Below are positions 40,345-49,033 of a stretch of 64,000 nucleotides of DNA, piece after piece. The number at the start of each line of letters is the position of its first letter. Position 1 is the first letter of the stretch. The stretch spans positions 1-64,000 of the forward strand of contig JAIOPV010000209.1 of NCBI GenBank assembly GCA_021413735.1, in the 5' to 3' direction. This stretch comes from Planctomycetota bacterium (GTDB lineage Bacteria; Planctomycetota; Planctomycetia; Gemmatales; Gemmataceae). The position numbers and the translations under genes were made by a program. The notes beneath the pieces are model-generated. The model was not told where the DNA came from and did not search any database. It saw only the letters and a program-made list of their open reading frames with translations.

Positions 40345-41841
40345 CTATCCGCTCAACCCTTCCCCAACCTCACGCAAATCGGCGCGTTTCCCCTCGTAGG
40401 TTTCGTCGAACGCCAGCACCACGGGGTCCGGCGCGACGCCTTCCGCCTTGCACGCCATGCCGTACACCGCGGGCCACCAGTTCTCGTGATTCGTCAGCCC
40501 TTGCGATTTCACCGTGGCCCAGTTGCTCAGCACCTTCGACCATGCCGCGTCGCCGTAGTCGAGCGCTTCTTTGAGGCTGCCGAACTGCGGGACATACCAC
40601 ACGCGGCCGATCTGCGAATGTAGCACTTCGTCGGCCCAGTCGAAATCCTGAATCGTCGCGATGAGCGGCAGGCCGGTCGCTTGCCCCGTCTCGAACTCGT
40701 AGCGTTTGCCGGTCTTCGGCATCAGCCCTTGCTCGATGAAGTACAGGACGCCGTGCCGTTCCATCGGGGTGCATTCGGTGTTGAGGCGGTGTGACCAGTT
40801 GAACGTGATCTTCGCCTTGGTCCAATCGACGCCGAGCGCGACGAAGCCGACTTCGCCCATCATGGCGTGTCGTGCTTCGTCCCAGAGCTGACGGCTCATG
40901 TCGCGGTAGTAGCCCCACGGCTTGCCGGGTGTCTGCGTGATGATGCTGGCCATCATTTCGGGGACGTCGATTTCGCGGAGCCGTTTGTAGAGCATCATGA
41001 GGGCTTTGGGACGTGCCGGTAACGCCGGGTTGTAGAGGAAGCTCTCGGCGTTGACGCCCTGGTTCCACGGATCGGTGAACCGCTCGTCGCGCTTCGGCAC
41101 GGGATCGTATTCGTAGGGCTTGGCGGAGTAGCGGCGGGGCAACGGTTCCGGCGAACCCCGAGTGCCAGCGAGGGTGTCAACGTCACCCCCTCCCTTGCGG
41201 TCGGGGTTCGCCTGGGTGGTTGCAGTTCCGTCGATGCCGCCGGCCATATCGAGCAATGGATAAAGCACTGTATCTGCCCATTCCTCGTAAGCTGGCTTGC
41301 CGAGTGCTTCCCACGCGTTCAGCCCGAACCCCTGAATCTCTAACAGTTCGAGATGAGCAAACTTGAGAACTCGCCCGCTCGGAGCATCGGTCAATGGGTT
41401 CGTCGCTAAGAGGTACATTGCCACTGCTAGGTAGAGTTGACCGATAGCGGGGAAATACACCCCTCCGATCAACTCCTGCGTCGTCGGTGCTGCGAGAATC
41501 TCGTCGAAGAACGCCTCCAGTGCCGGGTGCGGGACGTCCTCCAATCCCAGCGGCGGCTCACGCATCTCGCCGATTCGCGTTCGCAACGCCGTGACGTGTT
41601 CCGCACACAGGTACGCATGATGCGCGAAGCCGGTCTTCAGCTCGTAGATCGGCTCCGACGTGATGCGGGCCGTCAGGATTTGGTGCAGTCGCTTGAAGCA
41701 ATAGTGGAATCGCTTCAGTCGGCGAACGCACTCCTCGACGCCAAGCCCTGGCTTCGCGGCCTCCTCGACCGTACACAGCCCCGCGAGCTGTGGCAGTCCC
41801 TTGTACGACTGGTAATCGGCGAGCGGCGTGGGAGAAGACAT
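40345..41841 (-). CDS. ferritin-like (probable di-iron) protein
   Basis: 498 residues, mostly helical. Conserved-looking acid/His motifs suit a di-iron four-helix bundle: 'AYLCAEHV' (~76-83), 'LELLEIQGFG' (~164-173), 'DEARHAMMGE' (~319-328, ExxH) and 'DEVLHSQIG' (~405-413, ExxH). Similar uncharacterised proteins occur in planctomycetes; activity is unknown (oxidase, hydroxylase or iron storage). About 21-25 residues ('ANPDRKGGGDVDTLAG...') between the bundle halves are encoded by a palindromic element at 41150-41212. GGAG 7 nt upstream supports ATG 41841. Confidence 0.7.
   Translation of the reverse strand: MSSPTPLADYQSYKGLPQLAGLCTVEEAAKPGLGVEECVRRLKRFHYCFKRLHQILTARITSEPIYELKTGFAHHAYLCAEHVTALRTRIGEMREPPLGLEDVPHPALEAFFDEILAAPTTQELIGGVYFPAIGQLYLAVAMYLLATNPLTDAPSGRVLKFAHLELLEIQGFGLNAWEALGKPAYEEWADTVLYPLLDMAGGIDGTATTQANPDRKGGGDVDTLAGTRGSPEPLPRRYSAKPYEYDPVPKRDERFTDPWNQGVNAESFLYNPALPARPKALMMLYKRLREIDVPEMMASIITQTPGKPWGYYRDMSRQLWDEARHAMMGEVGFVALGVDWTKAKITFNWSHRLNTECTPMERHGVLYFIEQGLMPKTGKRYEFETGQATGLPLIATIQDFDWADEVLHSQIGRVWYVPQFGSLKEALDYGDAAWSKVLSNWATVKSQGLTNHENWWPAVYGMACKAEGVAPDPVVLAFDETYEGKRADLREVGEGLSG
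41150..41212. repeat. palindromic element inside the ferritin-like gene
   Basis: GGCGAACCCCGA..GCCAGCGAGGG (from 41150) and CCCTCCCTTGC..TCGGGGTTCGCC (to 41212) are imperfect reverse complements. The element is 63 bp, a multiple of three, and is read through in frame. Confidence 0.65.
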
Positions 41842-41867
41842 CGGAAACTCCGAATGGAAGTGCAGAG

Positions 41868-41938
41868 CGAGCCACGGGGTTTATCCCCGTGGTCTTTTGG
41901 ATAGTCAAGCACCACGGGGATAAACCCCGTGGCTCGCA
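41868..41938. repeat. CCACGGGGTTTATCCCCGTGG hairpin
   Basis: GCGAGCCACGGGGTTTATCC ... GGATAAACCCCGTGGCTCGC pairs over about 28 bp round a 15-nt loop. Same family as the tandem units at 34413-34573. Between the ferritin-like and epimerase genes, both on the minus strand; likely terminates the epimerase. Confidence 0.7.
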
Positions 41939-41946
41939 AAGTCACG

Positions 41947-43125
41947 TCACTTCACAACGCCGAACTTGTAGATCGTGGTCTGCTTGTAGGTTTCGCCCGG
42001 CTTCAGCACCACGTTCGACTTCTCTTTCCACTCGGGCTTGTTCACCGAATCCGGGAACTTCTGCGGTTCCAGGCAGAAGCCGCTGTACTGCTTGTACACC
42101 GCACCGCCCTTGCCGATGTTGCTGCCGTCGAGGAAGTTGCCGGTGTAGAACTGCAAGCCCGGTTCCGACGTGATGACCTTCAGCGTACGACCCGACTTCG
42201 GATCGGTGACCTTCCCCGCGTACCCCGCAAATTCGGGGCTGGCCGCGTCGATAACGTAGTTCAGGTCGAAGCCGACTGGCTTGCCGCCCGCCTTTTCCAG
42301 ATCCTTGCCCATCGCCTTCGCCTTCGTGAAATCGAACGGCGTGCCCTCGACGGGTGCGATCTTGCCGGTCGGAATCAGCGTGTCGTCGGCGGGGGTGTAG
42401 TTCTTCGCGTTGAACTCGGCTACCTGATCGAGAATGGTGCCGCTGTTGTGACCAGCGAGGTTGAAGTAACTGTGATGCGCCAGGTTGCAGATCGTCGTCT
42501 TGTCGGTGGTCGCACGGTACTCGACTACCAGTTCATTGCTATCGCCGAGGATGTACGTCACGGAAACCGTCAGCTTGCCGGGGTAGCCTTCTTCGCCATC
42601 GGGGCTGACGTAGCTGAACTTCACGCCGGGACCGTTGGCTGCCAGGAACGGCTCGCCTTTCCACAGCTTCTTGTCGAAGCCGTTCTTGCCGCCGTGCAGC
42701 GTGTGCGCGTCCTTTTCACCTGGCTTCGTGATGGTGTATTCCTTGCCGTCGAGCGTGAACTTGGCGTTGGCGATGCGGTTCGCACACCGACCCGCGTTCG
42801 TGCCGAAGTACGGATGACCCTTCAGATAGTCTTCGAGTTTGTCGAAACCCAGAACGACATCGGCCATTTTGCCGTCTTTATCGGGAACGTGAAGCTCGGT
42901 GATGATCGCGCCGTACTCGATGCACTTCAGCACGACGTTGTTCTTGTTGATGAGCGTGAACAGTGTCACGGTCGGGCCGGCGACTTCTTTGCCGTTCTTG
43001 TCCTTGGAGGAAGGCATCTTGCCGTAGGGTTCCTGCTCGAACGCGGGACCGACCTTGGCGGGTTGTGCGTTGGCTGTCGTGGCGAATGCGACCGTGACGG
43101 CAATAGCGGAGAGAAGGCAGCGCAT
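41947..43125 (-). CDS. galM: secreted aldose 1-epimerase (galactose mutarotase)
   Basis: 392 residues. Signal peptide 'MRCLLSAIAVTVAFATTANA' directs it to the periplasm. The beta-supersandwich landmarks are present: 'GAIITELHVPDKDG' (~72-85), 'GRCANRIANAKF' (~112-123), 'HTLHGGKNGFD' with the first catalytic His, 'NLAHHSYFNLAG' (~215-226) with the second, and the catalytic Glu in 'FCLEPQKFPD' near 357. It interconverts alpha and beta anomers of sugars. It faces a YjhG/YagF-type dehydratase gene across a 143-nt divergent region, suggesting a shared sugar pathway. Confidence 0.9.
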   Translation of the reverse strand: MRCLLSAIAVTVAFATTANAQPAKVGPAFEQEPYGKMPSSKDKNGKEVAGPTVTLFTLINKNNVVLKCIEYGAIITELHVPDKDGKMADVVLGFDKLEDYLKGHPYFGTNAGRCANRIANAKFTLDGKEYTITKPGEKDAHTLHGGKNGFDKKLWKGEPFLAANGPGVKFSYVSPDGEEGYPGKLTVSVTYILGDSNELVVEYRATTDKTTICNLAHHSYFNLAGHNSGTILDQVAEFNAKNYTPADDTLIPTGKIAPVEGTPFDFTKAKAMGKDLEKAGGKPVGFDLNYVIDAASPEFAGYAGKVTDPKSGRTLKVITSEPGLQFYTGNFLDGSNIGKGGAVYKQYSGFCLEPQKFPDSVNKPEWKEKSNVVLKPGETYKQTTIYKFGVVK

Positions 43126-43184
43126 CTGGTGAAGCTCCTGCGAGAAGGGGTGGGGACATGGTATTCCGTTGTGTAATCTAAGGC

Positions 43185-43247
43185 GAGCGTCGCGGCGTCA
43201 GCCCGACGGTAGACACGCAACACCGTCGGCCTGACGGCTCGACGCTC
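43185..43247. repeat. 26-nt inverted repeat in the divergent promoter region
   Basis: Arms 43185-43210 and 43222-43247 are near-perfect complements (cores GAGCGTCG / CGACGCTC and GCCCGACGGT / ACCGTCGG). It lies between the divergent epimerase and dehydratase starts, where a terminator would make no sense, so it may be an operator or a mobile palindrome. Confidence 0.6.
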
Positions 43248-43268
43248 ACCGGCTCGCCAGGAACACAC

Positions 43269-45224
43269 ATGCCTTCCGACGTTCTCGACACGCCCGCCAG
43301 CGCCTACGAACTCATCTCCGCGAAGTCCGGCCCTACCGGGAAGCTGCCGCTCACCGACGACCTACTTCGCCACGCACCCAGCGGCGATCTCTTCGGCTGG
43401 TCGCAGAACGTCGGCATGGGTTGGAACCCCGCTCTGCTCGGCGGCAAAGAGTTCACCATTCTCAGCACGCACGGCGGCCTTCGCGCCGAAGACGGCACCC
43501 CCATCGCGCTCGGCTTCCACTCGGGTCACTGGGAAGTTGGGTTGCTCGTGAAGGCCGCCGCGGAAGAACTCACCCGGCTGCGCTGCATTCCGTTCGCGGG
43601 GGCGATCACCGACCCGTGCGACGGCCGCACCCAAGGCACCGCCGGGATGTACGACAGCTTGCCGTACCGCAACGATTCCTCGCAGGTCATGCGGCGGCTC
43701 ATGCGAAGCCATCCGACGCGAGCGGGCGTCATGGGCGTGGCGACGTGCGACAAAGGACTGCCCGCGATGATGATGGCGTTGGCGTCGCAGCACAACCACC
43801 CGACGATTCTGGTGCCCGGTGGCGTGATGCTTGCGGGCGAAGCCGGCGAAGAAGACACGGGAAAAGTGCAGACCATCGGCGCTCGCTACGCACACGGCGA
43901 AATCACGCTCGAACAGGCCGCGGAAGCCGGTTGCCATGCGTGTGCGTCGCCGGGTGGCGGCTGTCAGTTCCTCGGCACGGCGGCCACGTCGCAGGTTGTC
44001 GGCGAAGCGCTCGGGCTGACGCTGCCGCACTCGGCACTCGCACCGTCGGGGCAACCGATCTGGCTCGACATGGCCCGTCGCTCGGCTCGTGCTCTGTTCA
44101 ACATGTCGAACAACGGCACCACGACGAAGCACATCCTCACGGATGCGGCGTTCAAGAACGCACTCGCGGTGTTCGCGGCGTTCGGCGGCAGCACGAATCT
44201 GCTGCTGCACATCCCGGCAATCGCGTTTCACGCGGGAATCAAGCGGCCCACCATCGAAGACTGGACGCACTTCAACCGCAGCGTGCCGCGGTTGGTCGAT
44301 GCGTTGCCGAACGGCCCGATCGGTCACCCGACGATTCGCGTGTTCCTCGCCGGCGGCGTTCCGGAAGTGATGTTGCACCTTCGCACCCTTGGGCTGCTCG
44401 AACTCGACGCCCTGACCGTCAGCGGCGAGAAACTCGGCAACGTTCTCGACTGGTGGGAGAAGTCCGAACGCCGCACGCGACTCCGCGAACTGCTGAAGAC
44501 CCGCGACGGCGTTGATCCGGACACGGTCATCATGTCGCCGACGCAGGCGAAGGCACGCGGCCTCACGAGCACGATCACGTTTCCGCGTGGGAACCTCGCC
44601 CCAGATGGCTGTGTCATCAAATCGACCGCGATCGACCCGTCGGTTGTGGACGCCGACGGCGTGTATCGCAAGGTTGGCCCCGCGAAGGTTTTCACCACGG
44701 AGAAGGCCGTCATCGCGGCGATCAAGGGTGATGGCGAGCGAAAGGTGGTTCCGGGCGATATCGTGGTGTTGTGCTGCCGCGGCCCGATGGGTTCGGGCAT
44801 GGAAGAGACGTATCAGGTGACGTCGGCGTTGAAGCATCTGAAGTGGGGCAAGCAGGTGGCGGTGATTACGGACGCTCGTTTCAGCGGCGTGAGCACGGGT
44901 GCGTGCATCGGTCACGTTTCGCCGGAGGCGTTGGCGGGCGGACCGATCGGCAAGCTGCGAGACGGCGACCGCGTTCAGATCATCATCGACCGCACGAAGC
45001 TGGAGGGCACCATCGACCTCGTGGGCGACTCGATGGGCGATCACGGTGTGGCATGGGGGGCGTCTGAGTTGCTGAAACGCGAGCCACGCCCCGACCTACA
45101 GGCTGACCCTGCGTTACCGGCCGACACACGACTGTGGGCGGCGTTGCAGCACGCGAGCGGCGGCGTCTGGGGCGGCTGCGTCTACGACCCCGAGATGATC
45201 GCAGCGAAGCTGGCCGGGAGGTAA
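43269..45224 (+). CDS. IlvD/Edd family dehydratase, YjhG/YagF (D-xylonate dehydratase) type
   Basis: 651 residues, the length of YjhG/YagF rather than IlvD (~570). Iron-sulfur ligands: Cys117 ('[14 protein letters not shown]'), Cys160 ('[14 protein letters not shown]') and Cys232 ('[13 protein letters not shown]'). The C-terminal domain has '[17 protein letters not shown]' and '[20 protein letters not shown]'. The family removes water from sugar acids such as D-xylonate to give 2-keto-3-deoxy acids. The secreted epimerase diverges from it, consistent with uptake and oxidation of a sugar. AGGA just upstream supports ATG 43269. Confidence 0.88.
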   Translation: MPSDVLDTPASAYELISAKSGPTGKLPLTDDLLRHAPSGDLFGWSQNVGMGWNPALLGGKEFTILSTHGGLRAEDGTPIALGFHSGHWEVGLLVKAAAEELTRLRCIPFAGAITDPCDGRTQGTAGMYDSLPYRNDSSQVMRRLMRSHPTRAGVMGVATCDKGLPAMMMALASQHNHPTILVPGGVMLAGEAGEEDTGKVQTIGARYAHGEITLEQAAEAGCHACASPGGGCQFLGTAATSQVVGEALGLTLPHSALAPSGQPIWLDMARRSARALFNMSNNGTTTKHILTDAAFKNALAVFAAFGGSTNLLLHIPAIAFHAGIKRPTIEDWTHFNRSVPRLVDALPNGPIGHPTIRVFLAGGVPEVMLHLRTLGLLELDALTVSGEKLGNVLDWWEKSERRTRLRELLKTRDGVDPDTVIMSPTQAKARGLTSTITFPRGNLAPDGCVIKSTAIDPSVVDADGVYRKVGPAKVFTTEKAVIAAIKGDGERKVVPGDIVVLCCRGPMGSGMEETYQVTSALKHLKWGKQVAVITDARFSGVSTGACIGHVSPEALAGGPIGKLRDGDRVQIIIDRTKLEGTIDLVGDSMGDHGVAWGASELLKREPRPDLQADPALPADTRLWAALQHASGGVWGGCVYDPEMIAAKLAGR

Positions 45225-45250
45225 ACGTTGGCATTGTTGGAGTTCTCAAC

Positions 45251-45856
45251 GTGAACGAGCGGAACTGGATCAATGCGACTCGGCCATACGATATGCTCGA
45301 CCATCTTGGGAACGGTGCCACGGAGCGAAAGGCCCGTCTTCTCGGTGTCGCCAGTTGCCGCAGTATCTACGGTGGGATTCTCAACCAGATCGCGCTTGCT
45401 GCGATCGACGTCGCAGAGCAGTTTGGGGAGGGCCTTGCGAGTATCGATGAACTCGCTGCAGCCCGGACTGCTGCAACTCAGGGTATCGCATCCTGGGAAT
45501 ACGGCCCAGAGTGTTGGGTCACGAATCCTCCCTCGCCGCATGGTGTGAGCCCAGGGAGCTACACTGCGGCAGGGCGTTTTCGAGACGAGCGGGTGATGGT
45601 CTGCAGCCTTATCCGCGACATCTTCGGCAATCCGTTTCGCCCCGTCGTGTTCGATGCGGCGTGGCGCACTGACACCGCGGTGTCACTGGCGAAACATATC
45701 TACGAGGCACGCGATTTCTCAGCGATGCCGATTCTCGCGGACGCCCTCCAAGACGCTGGCTGCGAACACGCCGACATCCTCACGCACTGCCGCGACGAAT
45801 CGCTGACGCACGTTCGCGGCTGCTGGGTCGTCGATCTGGTTCTCGGAAAGGAATGA
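45251..45856 (+). CDS. Gemmata-type conserved protein with 'ADAL..AGC..HCR' C-terminal module
   Basis: 201 residues from GTG 45251 (GGAG 8 nt upstream). The N-terminus 'NERNWINATRPYDMLDHLG...ERKARLLGVASCRSIY' and the middle 'IRDIFGNPFRPVVFDAAW' belong to a large paralogous family I recall from Gemmata genomes. The C-terminus 'AMPILADALQDAGCEHADILTHCRD' and 'HVRGCWVVDLVLGKE' is a module also found at the end of the frameshifted SUKH gene at 15416. No catalytic site is evident; two Cys and one His in the module could bind metal. Function unknown. Confidence 0.75.
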   Translation: MNERNWINATRPYDMLDHLGNGATERKARLLGVASCRSIYGGILNQIALAAIDVAEQFGEGLASIDELAAARTAATQGIASWEYGPECWVTNPPSPHGVSPGSYTAAGRFRDERVMVCSLIRDIFGNPFRPVVFDAAWRTDTAVSLAKHIYEARDFSAMPILADALQDAGCEHADILTHCRDESLTHVRGCWVVDLVLGKE

Positions 45857-45883
45857 TGCTACGCTATCGGTGGAGGTCAATGT

Positions 45884-46480
45884 ATGTCCGCAATCGCTGC
45901 ACCCGCGCCGCCACTGCTTCGGGCGAATCCGCACCGGTGGACCGTCACCGAATTCCATCGGCTGTGCGGCCTTGGTTTGTTTGCTGGTCAGCGGCCAATC
46001 CTCCTCAACGGGGTGATTCTGGAGCAAGGCCTAATGGACTCGCCGCACGCGAACGGAGTCGAACGCACCGATGCGATCATCCGCACAGCGTTCGGAAAGG
46101 GTTGGCGTTTCCGCATCCAACTCCCATTGACTCCGAGCCAGCACACCGATCCCGTACCGGACATCGCCGTCATCGCGGGAACTCTCGTCGGGTCACCGGG
46201 ACATCCAACGACCGCTGCGTTGGTCATTGAGGTTTCAGACACGACCCTAAACACCGATCTGACCGAGAAAGCCGAACTGTACGCCACCGCCGGCATCACC
46301 GATTACTGGGTTCTGGACGTGACGAATCGGCAAATGCACGTCTTCCGTGATCCGCAGCCGCTGCCCGCCGGCTTGGGTGCCACCGCTTACCGAACACATC
46401 TCACGCTTGCCCCCGCCGACAGCGTTTCCCCGCTCGCCGCACCGACAGCATCCATTCTCGTCAGCGAGCTTCTGCCGTGA
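45884..46480 (+). CDS. Uma2-family putative restriction endonuclease
   Basis: 198 residues. The Uma2/DUF820 fold is recognisable: 'WTVTEFHRLCGLGLF', 'LLNGVILEQGLMDSPHA', then the PD-(D/E)xK core 'PVPDIAVIAGTL' (~86-97), 'ALVIEVSDTTLNTDLTEKAELYATAGITDYWVLDV' (~110-145). Hundreds of copies occur in planctomycetes and cyanobacteria, with unproven function. GGAGG 7 nt before ATG 45884. It starts 27 nt after the preceding gene's stop. Confidence 0.85.
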   Translation: MSAIAAPAPPLLRANPHRWTVTEFHRLCGLGLFAGQRPILLNGVILEQGLMDSPHANGVERTDAIIRTAFGKGWRFRIQLPLTPSQHTDPVPDIAVIAGTLVGSPGHPTTAALVIEVSDTTLNTDLTEKAELYATAGITDYWVLDVTNRQMHVFRDPQPLPAGLGATAYRTHLTLAPADSVSPLAAPTASILVSELLP

Positions 46481-46536
46481 CGCCGTGATATCACGTCGCG
46501 TACAATCGACGGCACTTCCTCACCCCGGAGATGCCC

Positions 46537-47103
46537 ATGTTCCGCTTCTCGTCGCTCGTTCTGCTCGTCACGGTGTTCGCCACGGCTGCCTTTTCTCGTG
46601 CCGACGCTGACTTCACGGCCGAGAAAGCGAAGGCGTTGATTCCACAGGCTGCTGGCATGCTGTCGAAGGAACTGCAAGACATCGCACAGTCTCCGAACCC
46701 ATCAGCCATTACCAAACCGTCAACGGGTTACTCGCTTACCTGGGCAATACTCAACTACGCGCCCGGTGAAGACGCGAAAAAGATCACCTCGTTTCAATTC
46801 CAGGATGAACAAGTCAACCCGTCGAAACTCGCTTTCGCGATCAGCGGACCCAAGGACAAGGATGGGAAGTACCGCAATTATGCCTCGGTCATTCAGCCGG
46901 AGTACATCACCGATTGCACCTGCAAGGTGAACGGCAACACCGCCACGGGCACCGTGACGTTCAAGGCACCCAAAGCGTATGAGGGGAAGGTCGAGTACAC
47001 GGCTCGCAAGAAAGGCGAAACCTGGCGGATCGAAGAGTTTCGACTGCCCGATCTGAAGATTACCGTTGCGATTGGCGACGACGGCACATGGGTCAAGAAG
47101 TAA
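46537..47103 (+). CDS. secreted hypothetical protein
   Basis: 188 residues. Signal peptide 'MFRFSSLVLLVTVFATAAFSRADA'. GGAG at 46527-46530 lies 6 nt before the ATG at 46537, which I prefer over the in-frame ATG at 46531 directly abutting it. The mature domain ('GYSLTWAILNYAPGEDAKKI', 'DCTCKVNGNTATGTVTFKAP', 'YEGKVEYTARKKGETWRIEEF') is beta-rich with a possible disulfide. No known family. Confidence 0.7.
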   Translation: MFRFSSLVLLVTVFATAAFSRADADFTAEKAKALIPQAAGMLSKELQDIAQSPNPSAITKPSTGYSLTWAILNYAPGEDAKKITSFQFQDEQVNPSKLAFAISGPKDKDGKYRNYASVIQPEYITDCTCKVNGNTATGTVTFKAPKAYEGKVEYTARKKGETWRIEEFRLPDLKITVAIGDDGTWVKK

Positions 47104-47116
47104 AGTTTGCCGTTGT

Positions 47117-48277
47117 TCACAGCACCAGCATGGCGTCGCCGTAACTGTAGAAACGATACTCGCGGGCCACGGCATCAGCATACGCCGTCCGCAGCAATTC
47201 CGAGCCTGCCAACGCGCTGACCAAGAGCAAGAGCGTCGTGCGTGGCAGGTGAAAGTTCGTGACCATCGCATCGACCACGCGAAACTCAAACGGCGGCAGT
47301 ATGTACAAATCCGTCTCGCCGCAGAAGGGCCGAAGTGCGTTTTTGCCCTCTCCCCTTGCGGGAGAGGGTGGCGAGTCTTCGAGCCGGGTGAGGGGTAATC
47401 GCTTTGCCATCTCTTGAGCTTCACCCCTCACCCGGTCAGCGAAGCGCTGACCACCCTCTCCCGCAAGGGGAGAGGGCAAATCCAAGCCCGCACGAGCGGC
47501 ACTTTCGAGCGTGCGGGTCGTCGTTGTGCCAACTGCGATCACACGGCCATGACGAGCCTTTGCGGCGTGAATCGCATCGACGGTTGATTGCGTCACCTCA
47601 CACCATTCGCGATGGATGACGTGCTTCGTTGGGTCTTCGACCTTCACCGGAAGGAATGTCCCGAGGCCAACGTGAAGCGTCACTCGCGCCGTTTCGATGC
47701 CGCGTGCTGCGAGGCGCTCGAACAACTCGGGCGTGAAGTGCAAGCCTGCCGTGGGTGCCGCGACTGAACCGACGTGTGCTGCGTAAACGGTCTGGTAGCG
47801 TTCCTCGTCCTCGTCGCTGGCGGTGCCCTTCCGAATGTATGGCGGCAACGGGATGTGTCCGTACTGGGCGAGCAACACCGCAGGCGTGCCCGCCGTTCCA
47901 GGTTCCATCAGCCAGTGACGTTCCTCGGTGCGTCCGCGAAGCGTGAGGCGAAGCCCCGTATCCGTGACGAAGACGCTGCCCACTTCGGGGTAGCTGCGAG
48001 TCTGCGCGAGCATTTCCCACAAGCCGCCGATGAGTCGCAGAAACAGCCCTTCCCACTTTCCGCCGGTCGATTCACGCCGCCCAACGACGCGAGCCGGCAG
48101 AACCTTCGTGTCGTTCAGCACGAGCAGGTCGCCGGGATTGAGCAAGTCGGGAAGATCGCGGAACGTGCGGTGTTCGAGTGTGCCCGTGTCGCGACGAAAC
48201 ACGAGCAAACGCGACTCGTCACGCTTTGCGGCCGGGTGCTGTGCGATCAGATGTTCAGGAAGATCGAAGTCAAACAC
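47117..48277 (-). CDS. queA: S-adenosylmethionine:tRNA ribosyltransferase-isomerase
   Basis: About 386 residues. QueA transfers and isomerises the ribosyl part of S-adenosylmethionine onto preQ1 in tRNA to form epoxyqueuosine. 'FDFDLPEHLIAQHP', 'LLVLNDTKVLPARVVGRR', 'VGSVAAPTAGLHFTPEL', 'THVGLGTF'-like 'LHVGLGTFLPV' and 'VTNFHLPRTTLLLLVSALAG' are diagnostic. Near residues 275-320 a segment ('LPSPLAGEGGQRFADRVRG...PSPARGEGKN') interrupts the conserved 'GTTTTRTLE' to 'GETDLYI' region; it comes from an inverted repeat at 47342-47480. The start is uncertain: GTG 48277 fits the family; a longer frame to ATG 48355 runs through another palindromic repeat. Confidence 0.9.
   Translation of the reverse strand: MFDFDLPEHLIAQHPAAKRDESRLLVFRRDTGTLEHRTFRDLPDLLNPGDLLVLNDTKVLPARVVGRRESTGGKWEGLFLRLIGGLWEMLAQTRSYPEVGSVFVTDTGLRLTLRGRTEERHWLMEPGTAGTPAVLLAQYGHIPLPPYIRKGTASDEDEERYQTVYAAHVGSVAAPTAGLHFTPELFERLAARGIETARVTLHVGLGTFLPVKVEDPTKHVIHREWCEVTQSTVDAIHAAKARHGRVIAVGTTTTRTLESAARAGLDLPSPLAGEGGQRFADRVRGEAQEMAKRLPLTRLEDSPPSPARGEGKNALRPFCGETDLYILPPFEFRVVDAMVTNFHLPRTTLLLLVSALAGSELLRTAYADAVAREYRFYSYGDAMLVL
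47342..47480. repeat. palindromic element inside queA
   Basis: Arms 47342-47371 and 47451-47480 are perfect 30-bp reverse complements (core CTCCCCTTGCGGGAGAGGG). Inside, CCGGGTGAGGGGT and ACCCCTCACCCGG form a nested pair. The 139-bp element is read through by queA without a stop. Confidence 0.85.
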
Positions 48278-48324
48278 GAGGGGATCACAGTTTCGGACGC
48301 GGTGCAGCGGTCGCCTCTGCTTGG

Positions 48325-48358
48325 TGAATGAGAACTCGGCAGGCCACGTTCTCATTCA
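48325..48358. repeat. 34-bp palindromic repeat, copy 2
   Basis: TGAATGAGAAC ... GTTCTCATTCA, the inverted counterpart of 13262-13295; the two differ at only a few central positions. It lies immediately upstream of queA and extends its open frame artificially. A second hairpin, GGCGGACCC-gtt-GGGTCCGCC, follows at 48371-48391 and may terminate the next minus-strand gene. Confidence 0.7.
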
Positions 48359-48403
48359 TTTGGGGCGACGGGCGGACCCGTTGGGTCCGCCGCTAACCAG
48401 GGA

Positions 48404-48967
48404 TCACTTGAAGTTCTTGATCCAGGCGTCGAACGCCTTCTTGTTAGCCTCGACGGTCTTCGCTGGGCCGAGCAGCGTCATCGAATACAGCACGGTGCCG
48501 TCGCCTTCCTTCGCCTCGAAGACAACATAGATCTGCCGGTAGTCGGTGACCTTCGTGATCTTCGCGTTCGGATCGAACGGCGGGAACTTCTTCAGGAACG
48601 TGCCTTGAATGTCCTGATATGCGCCTTCAAGCTTGTCGCCGAACTTGATCTTCTCGGTCTTGATGACGTCTTCAGCCTTCTTGCCGGCAGGAATCTCGAA
48701 CTTCTTTTCCTGACGTTCCAGGTTGGCCTGCACGCTGCCGCCGCCGGGGGATTTGAAGAGCGCCAGTTCCGCGTCTTCGGAGTCGCCCTCGGCCTTGGGC
48801 AATTTGAACTGCATCAGCCGCATCTTGTTTGAAGGCGGCTCTTCTTTCCACGCGCCCGGCGTGGTCGATTTGAACCCGCCGAGTTCGACGGGCGTGCCCT
48901 TTTTGTCTTCGGCATTACTGACGGTCGCGAGCGCGGCGACAAAGGCCGCGACGAACAGCAGACGCAT
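48404..48967 (-). CDS. secreted hypothetical protein
   Basis: 187 residues with a signal peptide (MRLLFVAAFVAALATVSNA). The mature domain 'FKSTTPGAWKEEPPSNKMRLMQFKLPKAEGDSEDAELALFKSPGGGSVQANLERQEKKFE' resembles a small beta-sandwich family frequent in planctomycetes. GGAG 8 nt before ATG 48967. It is one of two small secreted-protein genes in the same orientation, followed by the hairpin at 48371. Function unknown. Confidence 0.75.
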   Translation of the reverse strand: MRLLFVAAFVAALATVSNAEDKKGTPVELGGFKSTTPGAWKEEPPSNKMRLMQFKLPKAEGDSEDAELALFKSPGGGSVQANLERQEKKFEIPAGKKAEDVIKTEKIKFGDKLEGAYQDIQGTFLKKFPPFDPNAKITKVTDYRQIYVVFEAKEGDGTVLYSMTLLGPAKTVEANKKAFDAWIKNFK

Positions 48968-49033
48968 GGAACGTGCTCCGGTGGGGGGCATGGAGTCCAA
49001 CACCGGGCCATTGTACGCCGCGTTTGAGGTCGA

